Shown here: piece by piece, positions 8,569 to 17,640 of the stretch
How positions within the stretch are numbered: the first letter of the stretch is position 1
How the letters are laid out: each line of letters begins with the position of its first letter
From: Eubacteriaceae bacterium UBA6119
GTDB taxonomy: Bacteria > Bacillota > Clostridia > Eubacteriales > UBA1433
DNA: 64,000 nt
Assembly: GCA_002423395.1 (NCBI GenBank)
Contig: DIVZ01000005.1
Coordinates: forward strand, 506,428-570,427
Direction of reading: 5' to 3'
Notes under the pieces: generated by a model
What the model saw: the letters and a program-made list of their open reading frames with translations, nothing else
Told to the model about the DNA's origin: nothing
Databases searched by the model: none
Translations under genes and position numbers: made by a program

Positions 8569-11500
8569 ATGGAGAACAAAGCAGAGCAAAATATGATCTA
8601 CAAAAAATCAATACCGAAAAAGCAGGGATTATATGACCCGACATTTGAACACGATGCTTGCGGGATTGGTTTTGTTGTAAACATAAAAGGCAATAAATCA
8701 CACAAAATAGTACAGCAAGGCATTAAAATTTTAGATAATCTCACGCACAGAGGCGGCGCCGGCAGTGAAGAAAACACAGGCGACGGCGCAGGAATACTTA
8801 CGCAGATTCCTCATAAATTTTTTGCTAAAGCATGCGCAGAGATTAGCATAACACTTCCTGATGCGGGGTCTTACGGAGTAGGCATGATGTTTATGCCTCA
8901 TGACGTAAAACTCAGAGAAAAATGCGAAGAAATTATTATTAACATAATAAAACAGGAAGGCCAGGAATATTTGGGCACAAGAGTAATACCTGTTGATTCG
9001 TCGCCTTTAGGCAGCGTCGCTAAGTCTAATATGCCATATATGAAACAGTTGTTTATAGGCAAAGTCGGGGCGTTTAAAGACGAACTTGCTTTTGAGAGAA
9101 AACTGTACGTAATAAGAAGACTTATTGAAAAGCAAACAGGCAAGTATCTTGAAGATAAAAACGAGATACTTTATTTTCCGAGCCTTTCATGCAGGACAAT
9201 TGTTTACAAAGGAATGTTAACGCCGCAGCAGGTTGATGTGTTTTATAAGGAATTGGCTGACGAAGATTTTGTTTCGGCTCTTGCGGTAGTGCACTCAAGA
9301 TATTCCACAAACACATTTCCAAGCTGGGAGCGTTCTCATCCGTACAGATACATAATACATAACGGAGAAATAAACACTCTTAGAGGCAACGTAAACTGGA
9401 TGCATGCAAGACAGTCAATACTTGACTCAAACCTTTACGGAGACGATATTAAAAAATTATTTCCGATAATTGATGCCCGCGGAAGTGACTCGGCAATGTT
9501 TGACAATACGCTTGAATTCCTCTCGCTTTCAGGATATTCGCTGCCTCAGGCCGCAATGATGATGATACCTGAGCCTTGGTCAAATCACGAATCTATGAGC
9601 GAAGAGAAAAAAGCGTTTTACGAATATTACAGCTGCCTTATGGAACCGTGGGACGGACCTGCGGCAGTTGCGTTTACAGACGGCAGCGTAGTAGGAGCGA
9701 TACTGGACAGAAACGGTCTGCGTCCTTCGAGATATTACGTAACAAAAGATGATATGGTCATAGCGGCTTCCGAAGTAGGCGTTTTGGACATTGAGCCCGA
9801 AAATGTTTTATATAAAAGCAGACTTCAGCCGGGCAGGATGTTTTTGGTAGACACAAAGCAAGGAAGAATTATTACCGATGCGGAAATAAAATCCGCTATG
9901 GCTGGCGAACACCCGTATAAAGAATGGCTTAAAAAGAATCTTATTACTTTAGACGATTTAGAAGCCGTTAAAGCAAAAGAAGAAACGTCTGAGCTTTTAA
10001 TACAAAGACAAAAAGCTTTCGGTTATACTTTTGAGGATTTAAACAGTATAATTGCGCCTATGGCAAATACTGCCGCCGAACCGACGGGCGCGATGGGCTA
10101 CGACGTGCCGATAGCTGTGCTTTCAAAAAAACCGCAGTTAATGTATACATACTTCAAGCAGCTTTTTGCACAGGTAACCAACCCACCGATAGACGCAATA
10201 AGAGAAGAAATAATAACAGCTACTTACACGATGTTAGGCAAAAGCGGCAACATTTTAGATATATGCGACAAGAACTGCAGGATGTTAAAGCTTTCGCAGC
10301 CTGTTATTAAAAATGAAGAACTTGAAAAAATAAGGAATATAAATATAAAAGATTTTAAAGCAGTGACGCTGCCTATGGTTTATAAAGTAGACGACGGGGA
10401 AAAAGGATTAAACGCGGCAATTGAGGCTTTGTTTGCATCTGCCGATAAGGCTATTGAGCAAGGTGCGAATATTATAATTTTATCCGACAGGGATATAGGG
10501 CAAGAGGCTGCTCCTATTCCTGCTCTGCTTGCTACGGCGGCTTTGCATCATTATTTGATACGCAGCGAGAACAGAACAAAAGTTTCTATCATCGTGGAAA
10601 CGGCGGAGCCCAGAGAAGTGCATCATTTTGCGCTGCTTATAGGTTATGGAGCGTCTGCTATTAACCCGTATCTTGCTTATGAATCGATTAAAGATATGAC
10701 AGAGCAGGGAATGATTGCGAACTTGGATTTTGCTGCTGCTCAGAATAATTTTATAAAAGCGTCAAAAAAAGGTATTGTAAAAATACTTTCAAAAATGGGT
10801 ATATCAACAATACAAAGCTATCAGGGAGCGCAGATATTTGAAGCAATAGGAATATCTGGTGAAGTAATAGAAAAATATTTCACAAGAACGCCTTCGAGAA
10901 TTGGCGGCATAGGAATGGCGGAAATAGCGCGTGAAGTAAAAATGCGCCATGACGCCGCTTTTAACAGCGTGGGAGTTGATAAAAATACGCTTGAATCGGG
11001 CGGTCAGTACAAATGGATGAAAGACGGAGAAGAGCATATGTTTAATCCTAAGACGGTATCGCTTTTACAGCAGGCGTGCCGAGGCGGGGATTACAAATTG
11101 TTTAAAAAGTATTCATCGCTGATAGGCGAAGAAAACGAACAGAAGTACAATATCCGCGGTCTTATGAAGTTTAAAGACTTAAACCCTATACCTATTGAAG
11201 AAGTTGAAAGCGTCGATGAGATATGCAAGAGATTTAAAGTAGGGGCGATGTCGTTCGGAGCGTTAAGCAAGGAAGCTCATGAGACGCTTGCTATTGCAAT
11301 GAACCGAATTGGCGGAAAGAGCAATTGCGGCGAGGGCGGAGAAGATTCCGACAGATTTAAACCGCTTCCTAACGGGGATATTGTGAGCAGCGCTGGAAAA
11401 CAAGTTGCTTCCGGCAGATTCGGCGTTACAAGCGAATACCTTGTAAACGCGGAAGAAATTCAGATTAAAATGGCGCAGGGAGCAAAACCCGGCGAAGGCG

Positions 11501-13164
11501 GACAGCTGCCGGGCAAAAAAGTGTACCCGTGGATTGCAAAAGTGCGTTTTTCCACACCGGGCGTAGAACTTATTTCACCGCCGCCTCACCATGACATATA
11601 TTCCATTGAAGACTTGGCGGAACTTATACATGATTTAAAGAACGCGAACGAAAACGCTAAGATAAATGTAAAACTTGTATCCGAAGTCGGCGTCGGAACA
11701 GTTGCCGCAGGCGTTGCCAAAGGCAGAGCCGACGTAGTTCTGATAAGCGGTTACGACGGAGGAACCGGCGCTGCGCCTAAATCAAGCATGCGCCATACAG
11801 GGCTTCCGTGGGAGCTTGGTATTGCCGAGACTCATCAGACGCTTGTGCTTAACAATTTGAGAAGCAGAATAAAAATAGAAGTTGACGGAAGATTGATGAC
11901 AGGCAGAGACATAGCAATCGCTGCGATGCTGGGAGCTGAAGAATACGGTTTCTGCACGGCGGCTTTAATTGCTATAGGATGCGTTATGATGAGAGTTTGC
12001 AACCTCGATACATGCCCGGTAGGCATTGCAACGCAAAATCCGAAACTGCGCGCAAAATTTGCGGGCAAACCCGAACACGTTATAAACCTTATGCATTTTA
12101 TAGCTATGGAATTAAGAGAGATAATGGCATTGCTTGGGTTTAAAACAATTAATGAAATGATAGGAAGAACCGATAAACTTGAGTTAAATGAAGAAGCTAA
12201 AGACTGGAAAGCAAAAGGCATTGACATTTCCTCTATTTTATACAGACCGCAAGTAAACGAAAGCGTCGGTACATATCACCAAATACAACAAAACCATCAT
12301 CTTGAAAAGTCGCTTGACAAAAGCGTTTTGTTAGACCTTTGTATGAAAGCTGTTGAAACTAAAACGCAGGTTATAGCTGATGTTGAAATTAAAAATACAG
12401 ACAGAGTTGTTGGCACAATTCTGGGAAGCGAAATTTCACGGAGATACGGGGCAGAAGGACTTCCTCAAGATACTATTACACTTAATTTCAAAGGCTCGGC
12501 AGGACAAAGCTTTGCGGCGTTTATACCTAAAGGAATGACTATGATACTTGAGGGAGACACAAACGACTATTTGGGCAAAGGCATGTCAGGCGGGAAAATA
12601 ATAGTTTATCCGCCGAAAAATTCAACGTTTGTTCCGCAGGAAAACATTATAATTGGAAACGTTGCATTTTACGGAGCGACTCAGGGAGAAGCATATATAA
12701 GGGGTATGGCAGGCGAGAGATTCTGTGTAAGAAACAGCGGAGTGAATGCGGTTGTTGAAGCCGTAGGGGATCACGGATGCGAGTACATGACAGGCGGATG
12801 CGTTGTAGTGCTCGGACCGACAGGCAGAAATTTCGCGGCAGGCATGTCGGGAGGGATTGCCTATATTTACGATATAGACGGCTCATTCCTTACAAAATGC
12901 AATATGGGTATGATTGAAATTGAAAAATTAACCGATAAAGATGAAGAAAAAATAAAAGACATGGTAGGCAGGCATATCAAATATACGGGCAGCGATTACG
13001 CTGAAAATATCATTGATAACTGGAAGATAAACAAACAGAAATTCATAAAGATTATCCCCAAAATGTATAAAAAAATGATGATTGCTACACAAGAAGCTTA
13101 TGACAGCGGACTTAAAGGCGAAGAAGCATTGCTTAGCGCTTTTAACAATGTCATAAATAAGTAG
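8569..13164 (+). CDS. gltB: Glutamate synthase, large (alpha) subunit
   Basis: 1531 residues, full length. The N-terminal class II amidotransferase domain begins after a 30-residue propeptide: the nucleophile is Cys31 in DACGIGF. The FMN-binding synthase domain carries the GEGGEDSDRF and GAKPGEGGQLPG segments and the [3Fe-4S] ligands in VCNLDTCPVG. A right-handed Gly-rich beta-helix (GXXGXXXG repeats such as GGCVVVLG) closes the protein. It transfers the glutamine amide to 2-oxoglutarate. AAGGAGG at 8547-8553 is unusually far (15 nt) from the ATG. Followed after 20 nt by gltD. Confidence 0.95.
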   Translation: MENKAEQNMIYKKSIPKKQGLYDPTFEHDACGIGFVVNIKGNKSHKIVQQGIKILDNLTHRGGAGSEENTGDGAGILTQIPHKFFAKACAEISITLPDAGSYGVGMMFMPHDVKLREKCEEIIINIIKQEGQEYLGTRVIPVDSSPLGSVAKSNMPYMKQLFIGKVGAFKDELAFERKLYVIRRLIEKQTGKYLEDKNEILYFPSLSCRTIVYKGMLTPQQVDVFYKELADEDFVSALAVVHSRYSTNTFPSWERSHPYRYIIHNGEINTLRGNVNWMHARQSILDSNLYGDDIKKLFPIIDARGSDSAMFDNTLEFLSLSGYSLPQAAMMMIPEPWSNHESMSEEKKAFYEYYSCLMEPWDGPAAVAFTDGSVVGAILDRNGLRPSRYYVTKDDMVIAASEVGVLDIEPENVLYKSRLQPGRMFLVDTKQGRIITDAEIKSAMAGEHPYKEWLKKNLITLDDLEAVKAKEETSELLIQRQKAFGYTFEDLNSIIAPMANTAAEPTGAMGYDVPIAVLSKKPQLMYTYFKQLFAQVTNPPIDAIREEIITATYTMLGKSGNILDICDKNCRMLKLSQPVIKNEELEKIRNINIKDFKAVTLPMVYKVDDGEKGLNAAIEALFASADKAIEQGANIIILSDRDIGQEAAPIPALLATAALHHYLIRSENRTKVSIIVETAEPREVHHFALLIGYGASAINPYLAYESIKDMTEQGMIANLDFAAAQNNFIKASKKGIVKILSKMGISTIQSYQGAQIFEAIGISGEVIEKYFTRTPSRIGGIGMAEIAREVKMRHDAAFNSVGVDKNTLESGGQYKWMKDGEEHMFNPKTVSLLQQACRGGDYKLFKKYSSLIGEENEQKYNIRGLMKFKDLNPIPIEEVESVDEICKRFKVGAMSFGALSKEAHETLAIAMNRIGGKSNCGEGGEDSDRFKPLPNGDIVSSAGKQVASGRFGVTSEYLVNAEEIQIKMAQGAKPGEGGQLPGKKVYPWIAKVRFSTPGVELISPPPHHDIYSIEDLAELIHDLKNANENAKINVKLVSEVGVGTVAAGVAKGRADVVLISGYDGGTGAAPKSSMRHTGLPWELGIAETHQTLVLNNLRSRIKIEVDGRLMTGRDIAIAAMLGAEEYGFCTAALIAIGCVMMRVCNLDTCPVGIATQNPKLRAKFAGKPEHVINLMHFIAMELREIMALLGFKTINEMIGRTDKLELNEEAKDWKAKGIDISSILYRPQVNESVGTYHQIQQNHHLEKSLDKSVLLDLCMKAVETKTQVIADVEIKNTDRVVGTILGSEISRRYGAEGLPQDTITLNFKGSAGQSFAAFIPKGMTMILEGDTNDYLGKGMSGGKIIVYPPKNSTFVPQENIIIGNVAFYGATQGEAYIRGMAGERFCVRNSGVNAVVEAVGDHGCEYMTGGCVVVLGPTGRNFAAGMSGGIAYIYDIDGSFLTKCNMGMIEIEKLTDKDEEKIKDMVGRHIKYTGSDYAENIIDNWKINKQKFIKIIPKMYKKMMIATQEAYDSGLKGEEALLSAFNNVINK

Positions 13165-13184
13165 AAACGGAGGAATAGTTTAAT

Positions 13185-14654
13185 ATGGGCAAACCAACAG
13201 GTTTTATGGAATATAAAAGAGAAGTTGCGCCGGATAGGGATATTGCACAAAGAGTAAAAGACTGGGATGAATTTCATCTGCATTTACCGGAAGATAAACA
13301 GAGAATACAAGGCGCCAGATGCATGGATTGCGGAACTCCGTTTTGTCACGTGGGGGATGAATTCGGCTGTCCTTTAAGCAACTTAATCCCCGAATTTAAC
13401 GATATGATGTATAAGGGACTGTGGAAGCAAGCTGTTCAGAGACTTCTGCGAAACAACAATTTTCCTGAGTTCACAGGGCGAGTATGCCCCGCAATTTGCG
13501 AAGGTTCGTGCACACTAAGTATAAACGAGCCGCAGGTAACAATTAGAGATAATGAATTTGCTATAATTGAGAAAGCTTTCAGCGAAGGAATAATAAAACC
13601 ATGTCCGCCTCAGAAAAGAACAGGCAAAAAAGTTGCAGTTGTAGGCTCTGGACCTGCAGGTCTTGCATGCGCGGATATGCTTAACAAAGCAGGTCACAGT
13701 GTTACTGTGTTTGAAAGAGAAGACAGAATAGGCGGACTGCTTATATACGGAATACCTGATATGAAACTTGGCAAAGATGTAGTTGCAAGACGTATTAAAC
13801 TTATGGAAGATGAAGGGATTAAATTTGTAGTTAATACAGAAATAGGCGTTAATTATCTCGCCAAGAAATTAAAAGAGGAATTTGACGCGACGGTGCTTTG
13901 CTGCGGCGCTACCATTCCCAGGGATTTGCCTGTTGAAGGCAGGAACTTAAAAGGCGTATACAACGCTATGGATTTTCTTGTTGCAAATGAGAAAAGCTTA
14001 TTAAACTCTGATTTAAAAGATAATAATTATATATCTGCAAAAGATAAAGATGTAATTGTTGTGGGCGGAGGCGATACGGCGGTTGACTGCATTGCAACTG
14101 CAATAAGACACGGTTGTAAAAGCATAAGGCAGTTTATAAGAAAACCACAGCTGCCTATGGAAAGATCAGCGAGTAATCCGTGGCCGCAAACTCCGAGAGT
14201 ATATAAACAAGATTACGGTCAGGCGGAAGCGCAGGAACTGTTCGGCGCAGATCCGCGTCAACATAAAACAAGGATAACTAAAATGATAGGCGATGAAGCC
14301 GGTCAGTTAGTAGAAGTGCAGACAGTTAACTTAGAGTGGCATACGGATGAAAAAGGAAGACTTGTATCTACTGATATAGCCGGTACGGAAAAAACATACA
14401 AAGCTGATTTGGTACTTTTGGCACTGGGATTTTCCGGCCCGGAAACCGTAATTATAAAAGAGCTTGGCATATGCCAAGACAGAGCAAATAATGTTGAGGC
14501 TAAATTCGGAGACTTTAAAACTAATATCGAAGGCGTATTTGCGGCAGGCGATATGCGAAGAGGGCAAAGTCTTGTAGTGTGGGCGATAAGCGAGGGAAGA
14601 GGGGCGGCAAGGGAAGCTGACAGATACTTAATGGGCTCTACTTTATTGCCGTAA
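13185..14654 (+). CDS. gltD: Glutamate synthase, small (beta) subunit
   Basis: 489 residues. An N-terminal iron-sulfur domain has cysteines in CMDCGTPFC, GCPLSN and RVCPAICEGSC. Two Rossmann folds follow: FAD site GSGPAGLACADML and NADPH site VVGGGDTAVDC. The chain takes electrons from NAD(P)H and passes them to GltB. CGGAGGA precedes the ATG. A strong terminator follows, so glnA-ANTAR-gltB-gltD can be read as one transcript with internal control. Confidence 0.95.
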   Translation: MGKPTGFMEYKREVAPDRDIAQRVKDWDEFHLHLPEDKQRIQGARCMDCGTPFCHVGDEFGCPLSNLIPEFNDMMYKGLWKQAVQRLLRNNNFPEFTGRVCPAICEGSCTLSINEPQVTIRDNEFAIIEKAFSEGIIKPCPPQKRTGKKVAVVGSGPAGLACADMLNKAGHSVTVFEREDRIGGLLIYGIPDMKLGKDVVARRIKLMEDEGIKFVVNTEIGVNYLAKKLKEEFDATVLCCGATIPRDLPVEGRNLKGVYNAMDFLVANEKSLLNSDLKDNNYISAKDKDVIVVGGGDTAVDCIATAIRHGCKSIRQFIRKPQLPMERSASNPWPQTPRVYKQDYGQAEAQELFGADPRQHKTRITKMIGDEAGQLVEVQTVNLEWHTDEKGRLVSTDIAGTEKTYKADLVLLALGFSGPETVIIKELGICQDRANNVEAKFGDFKTNIEGVFAAGDMRRGQSLVVWAISEGRGAAREADRYLMGSTLLP

Positions 14655-14676
14655 AAAATACTTATTTGAAATCGAA

Positions 14677-14711
14677 AAAAAAGCAGTTGAATATATTCAA
14701 CTGCTTTTTTA
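14677..14711 (+). terminator. Terminator of gltD
   Basis: Inverted repeat with 12-bp arms (14681-14692, 14695-14706), flanked by A's and followed by a T run. Confidence 0.9.
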
Positions 14712-14739
14712 TAATAATTGATAAAAAAATAACTTGATT

Positions 14740-14779
14740 TCTTAATAAAATCTTAATATAATCTTAATTGTGTCTTAAT
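14740..14779 (+). promoter_or_regulatory. Four tandem TCTTAAT repeats at exact 11-bp spacing
   Basis: Copies of TCTTAAT start at 14740, 14751, 14762 and 14773, directly upstream of a -35 box. Direct repeats of 6-7 bp on one DNA face are the binding pattern of OmpR/PhoB-family response regulators (PhoP boxes in Firmicutes are TTAACA-like with 5-nt gaps). The regulator is not in the window. Confidence 0.7.
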
Positions 14780-14780
14780 T

Positions 14781-14809
14781 TTGACACATTTGAAGTATAA
14801 ATATATAAT
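14781..14809 (+). promoter_or_regulatory. Consensus sigma-A promoter of the SLC13/ArsB-type transporter gene
   Basis: TTGACA (14781-14786), 17-nt spacer, TATAAT (14804-14809): a perfect match. The predicted leader is about 180 nt; I recognise no riboswitch in it. Confidence 0.85.
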
Positions 14810-14998
14810 AAATATAAATTATATTTCAATATACTTAATAAATTATTAATTACGAATATTTTTTTAGATAATTAAATATAAACCGAATAAACAACATCAA
14901 GTTATTATCTGCAGATGACTTTTATTTAAGAGCTTTTATTTTTATGTCTGAAAATAATATTCCGATAAATTGACTAAGAAACAAGGGGGTTGCTTAAG

Positions 14999-16495
14999 TT
15001 GATTGAACAAATACTTGCCGTCATTATATTTATTGCTATGTTTATAATGATTGTATTAGACAAATCGGATAGGTACATACCGGCTATGATTGGAGCCGGG
15101 CTGGTAATAATTTTCGTATTTCTTCTATGTATGCGCAGCATTGACGCTGTAACGCAGACACTAAACATTGGAAGTATATTTCATACCGCTTTTTGGTATA
15201 ACAGCGCAGGAACAGCAGAGACTGTCGCAGGGGTAAACTGGACAACAATTATTTTTATTGCAGGTATGATGATAATGGTTGAGGGTATGGGCGAGTCAGG
15301 ATTTTTTCGCTGGCTGTGCTTATTAATTGCAAAAACAGTACGCTATAAAACAGCGCCTATATTTATTATATTTGCGATAATGTCTGCCGTTTTGTCAATG
15401 TTTATAGACAGCATAACAGTTTTATTGTTTCTTGCTATTGTGACGATAGAACTTTCGCGCGTTTTGAAGTTTGACCCCGTTCCAATGATAATTACTGAGA
15501 TATTCTGTGCTAATTTGGGAGGCGCCGCAACTCTTTGCGGAGATCCTCCGAACATTATAATAGGCACATCATTAGGCTTAACGTTTTTTGACTTTGCCAG
15601 TAACACCGGTTTAATTGTAGTGATATGCTTGGCTGTTATAATTCCAATTCTATATTTGTGTTTCAGAAAGTCTTTGAATACAAAAGAAGTTGAACCAGAA
15701 AATAAACAATCATTTAAGGTTTTGGCAACCTATCCTCCAAATTTTAAAGGAACAATTATAAACTATAAGTTTGCAAGTATTTTTCATAATATAAAGCAAG
15801 GCTTCAGTAAAAGATCAAACAAAGAAAAAGAAGCTGTTAAAGACAAAATTAATGAGCTTATTCCCAGAAATGCCATTACTAATATTGTTCAATTTATAAT
15901 AAGCATGACCATTTTCTTAATAACGGTAGTACTGTTAATAACGCACGCATCAACAGGTATTTCAGTAGCGTCAATAGGGGTTATAGCAGCTATGCTTACA
16001 CTGATAACAGCTCGTCGAGAAGCATTAAAATTGATAAAGAAATTTGACTGGAAGACTATTCTGTTTTTCATTGGGTTGTTTATAGTCGTGGGCGGGCTTG
16101 AGCAGACGCATGTGCTTGAGATGCTGGCAGGTATTATCGGAAAAATGTGCAACGGTAACATTGTTTTAGTAATTATTATAATTCTATGGTTGTCAGCTAT
16201 TGCCAGCGCGTTTGTCGACAATATTCCGTTTGCGGCGACAATGGTTCCTGTCATTAAAAACCTGGCAATTACTCAGGGTTTTGATTTAAACATTCTGGCC
16301 TGGACGCTAGCCCTCGGAACGGATATTGGAGGCAACGGCACTCCGATAGGCGCATCAGCCAATGTCGTCGGGACAGCAATTGCGGCTAAAGAGGGTTATA
16401 ACATATCATGGGGCAAATTTTGCAAATATGCCGCTCCCGCTTCGGCTGTAACTCTTTTAATATGCATGGTTTACTTGCTTTTGCGTTATGTATAA
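14999..16495 (+). CDS. SLC13/ArsB/NhaD-type anion or ion permease
   Basis: About 498 residues with 11-12 hydrophobic segments arranged as two homologous halves. The first half carries GGAATLCGDPPNII and the second GTDIGGNGTPIGASANVVG, the paired hairpin-loop signatures of the ion transporter superfamily that includes ArsB, NhaD and the eukaryotic P protein. A charged cytoplasmic loop lies around 235-290. Two TTG starts are possible; AAGGGGG at 14984-14990 gives normal spacing only to the TTG at 14999. The substrate is unknown. The tandem repeats upstream would fit phosphate-type two-component control, which raises an anion role, but this is inference. Confidence 0.75.
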   Translation: MIEQILAVIIFIAMFIMIVLDKSDRYIPAMIGAGLVIIFVFLLCMRSIDAVTQTLNIGSIFHTAFWYNSAGTAETVAGVNWTTIIFIAGMMIMVEGMGESGFFRWLCLLIAKTVRYKTAPIFIIFAIMSAVLSMFIDSITVLLFLAIVTIELSRVLKFDPVPMIITEIFCANLGGAATLCGDPPNIIIGTSLGLTFFDFASNTGLIVVICLAVIIPILYLCFRKSLNTKEVEPENKQSFKVLATYPPNFKGTIINYKFASIFHNIKQGFSKRSNKEKEAVKDKINELIPRNAITNIVQFIISMTIFLITVVLLITHASTGISVASIGVIAAMLTLITARREALKLIKKFDWKTILFFIGLFIVVGGLEQTHVLEMLAGIIGKMCNGNIVLVIIIILWLSAIASAFVDNIPFAATMVPVIKNLAITQGFDLNILAWTLALGTDIGGNGTPIGASANVVGTAIAAKEGYNISWGKFCKYAAPASAVTLLICMVYLLLRYV

Positions 16496-16816
16496 ATATA
16501 ATAGAATTTAATATAAAAAAAAGGCATAAATAAAAATGCCTTTTTTTGTTTGCTGTATAATGATAGTTGACGCAATTATGCAGCAGCAGGGGATAGTTGC
16601 ATTTACAGCACCAAATGCATAGAATCAACAAATCCAAAAAAATGCAGCAGATTTATAATTGTAAAAACGATATACATTAAACTTTGATTTTATATTTTAA
16701 ACTTATTTTTACAATCAGACCGATATAAATAATGCTCGGATTATTAATTAATAAGTAATTTAGCTTTTTAAAGCAATGGCATGATGTTATAATTAAACAA
16801 AGGAGGAGATATTCGC
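16496..16816. other. Intergenic region with terminator and leader of the acyltransferase gene
   Basis: Holds the terminator described separately, then AT-rich sequence and the ribosome site AAAGGAGGAG just before the next gene. I see no supported gene, RNA or repeat. Confidence 0.5.
16515..16547 (+). terminator. Terminator of the permease gene
   Basis: AAGGCAT (16521-16527) pairs with ATGCCTT, with A's before and seven T's after; loop of about 8 nt. Confidence 0.85.
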
Positions 16817-17341
16817 ATGAGAATAAAAAAGGTTTTAGCATACGTTTTAATATATTATTTTGCAACTTTTTTGCCTGATTCAAATTCTATTATTCTTGGT
16901 AAAGCAAGCAAAAGAATAAGAAACTGCCTTTTTAAATTATATACAGGCAATAAGAGCAAAAATATAAACATTCAAAGAAAATCAAAGTTTTCTTCGAAAG
17001 TTATTTTGGGAGATAATTCCGGAATAGGAGCATTTTCTATAATACAGGGACCAACAGAAATAGGGCACAATGTAATGATGGGAGAGCAGACCATAATTTA
17101 TACTATCAACCATGAAACGAAAGATACAACCATTCCAATGATACAACAAGGTTTCAAGGAACCTAAACCTGTTAAAATAGGGAATGATGTATGGATAGGG
17201 TCAAGAGTTACTATACTACCCGGTGTGATAATAGGCAACGGGGTTATAATAGGAGCCGGAGCGGTTGTTACAAAAGATGTCCCGGATTATTCTGTTATTG
17301 GCGGCAACCCTGCAAAAATATTGAAAAGCAGATTAGGATAA
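16817..17341 (+). CDS. Hexapeptide-repeat acyltransferase (maltose/galactoside O-acetyltransferase class)
   Basis: 174 residues. From about residue 50 the sequence repeats every six residues with I/V/L at the first position, forming a left-handed beta-helix; the C-terminal VWIGSRVTILPGVIIG, GAGAVVTKDVP and GGNPAK are typical of acetyl-CoA-dependent sugar O-acetyltransferases. The likely catalytic histidine is in YTINHETK. A basic N-terminal helix of about 40 residues precedes the repeat. GGAGGAG precedes ATG. Gene stands alone; the acceptor (surface polysaccharide is common) cannot be told. Confidence 0.8.
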   Translation: MRIKKVLAYVLIYYFATFLPDSNSIILGKASKRIRNCLFKLYTGNKSKNINIQRKSKFSSKVILGDNSGIGAFSIIQGPTEIGHNVMMGEQTIIYTINHETKDTTIPMIQQGFKEPKPVKIGNDVWIGSRVTILPGVIIGNGVIIGAGAVVTKDVPDYSVIGGNPAKILKSRLG

Positions 17342-17640
17342 TTAATTAAATACACATAACAAATAAGTAAAATCAACTTAAATAAATTAATTTATAAAAA
17401 ATTTAATTGTTATTTAATAAAACTGGCTTTTGTAAAAGGTCTGTTTATTATTTTCAAAAGCCCAATCGCCCTTTGAATTTATCTGGTATTTTTTTCATTT
17501 TAAATTATTAAAATACATTAAATTTGCCAGTAATATGCGTTTGAATTTCGAAGATATCTAAAAATCCGGATAATGGATAAGCTTTCAGAATATAAATTTA
17601 TAAAAACCATCAAGTTAAAAGCTTTGGGAAGACGGCATTT
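17342..17640. other. AT-rich gap, no supported feature
   Basis: No convincing promoter, terminator or gene. A short minus-strand frame near 17400-17490 opens with a 7-A run but has no ribosome site. Confidence 0.4.

Noticed and set aside
10804..13283. Minus-strand frames inside gltB and gltD
   Set aside because: Antisense shadows of strongly conserved genes; no ribosome sites.
17400..17490. Short minus-strand frames at a seven-A run that would encode a 27-residue peptide if one A were removed
   Set aside because: No ribosome site and no conservation evidence.
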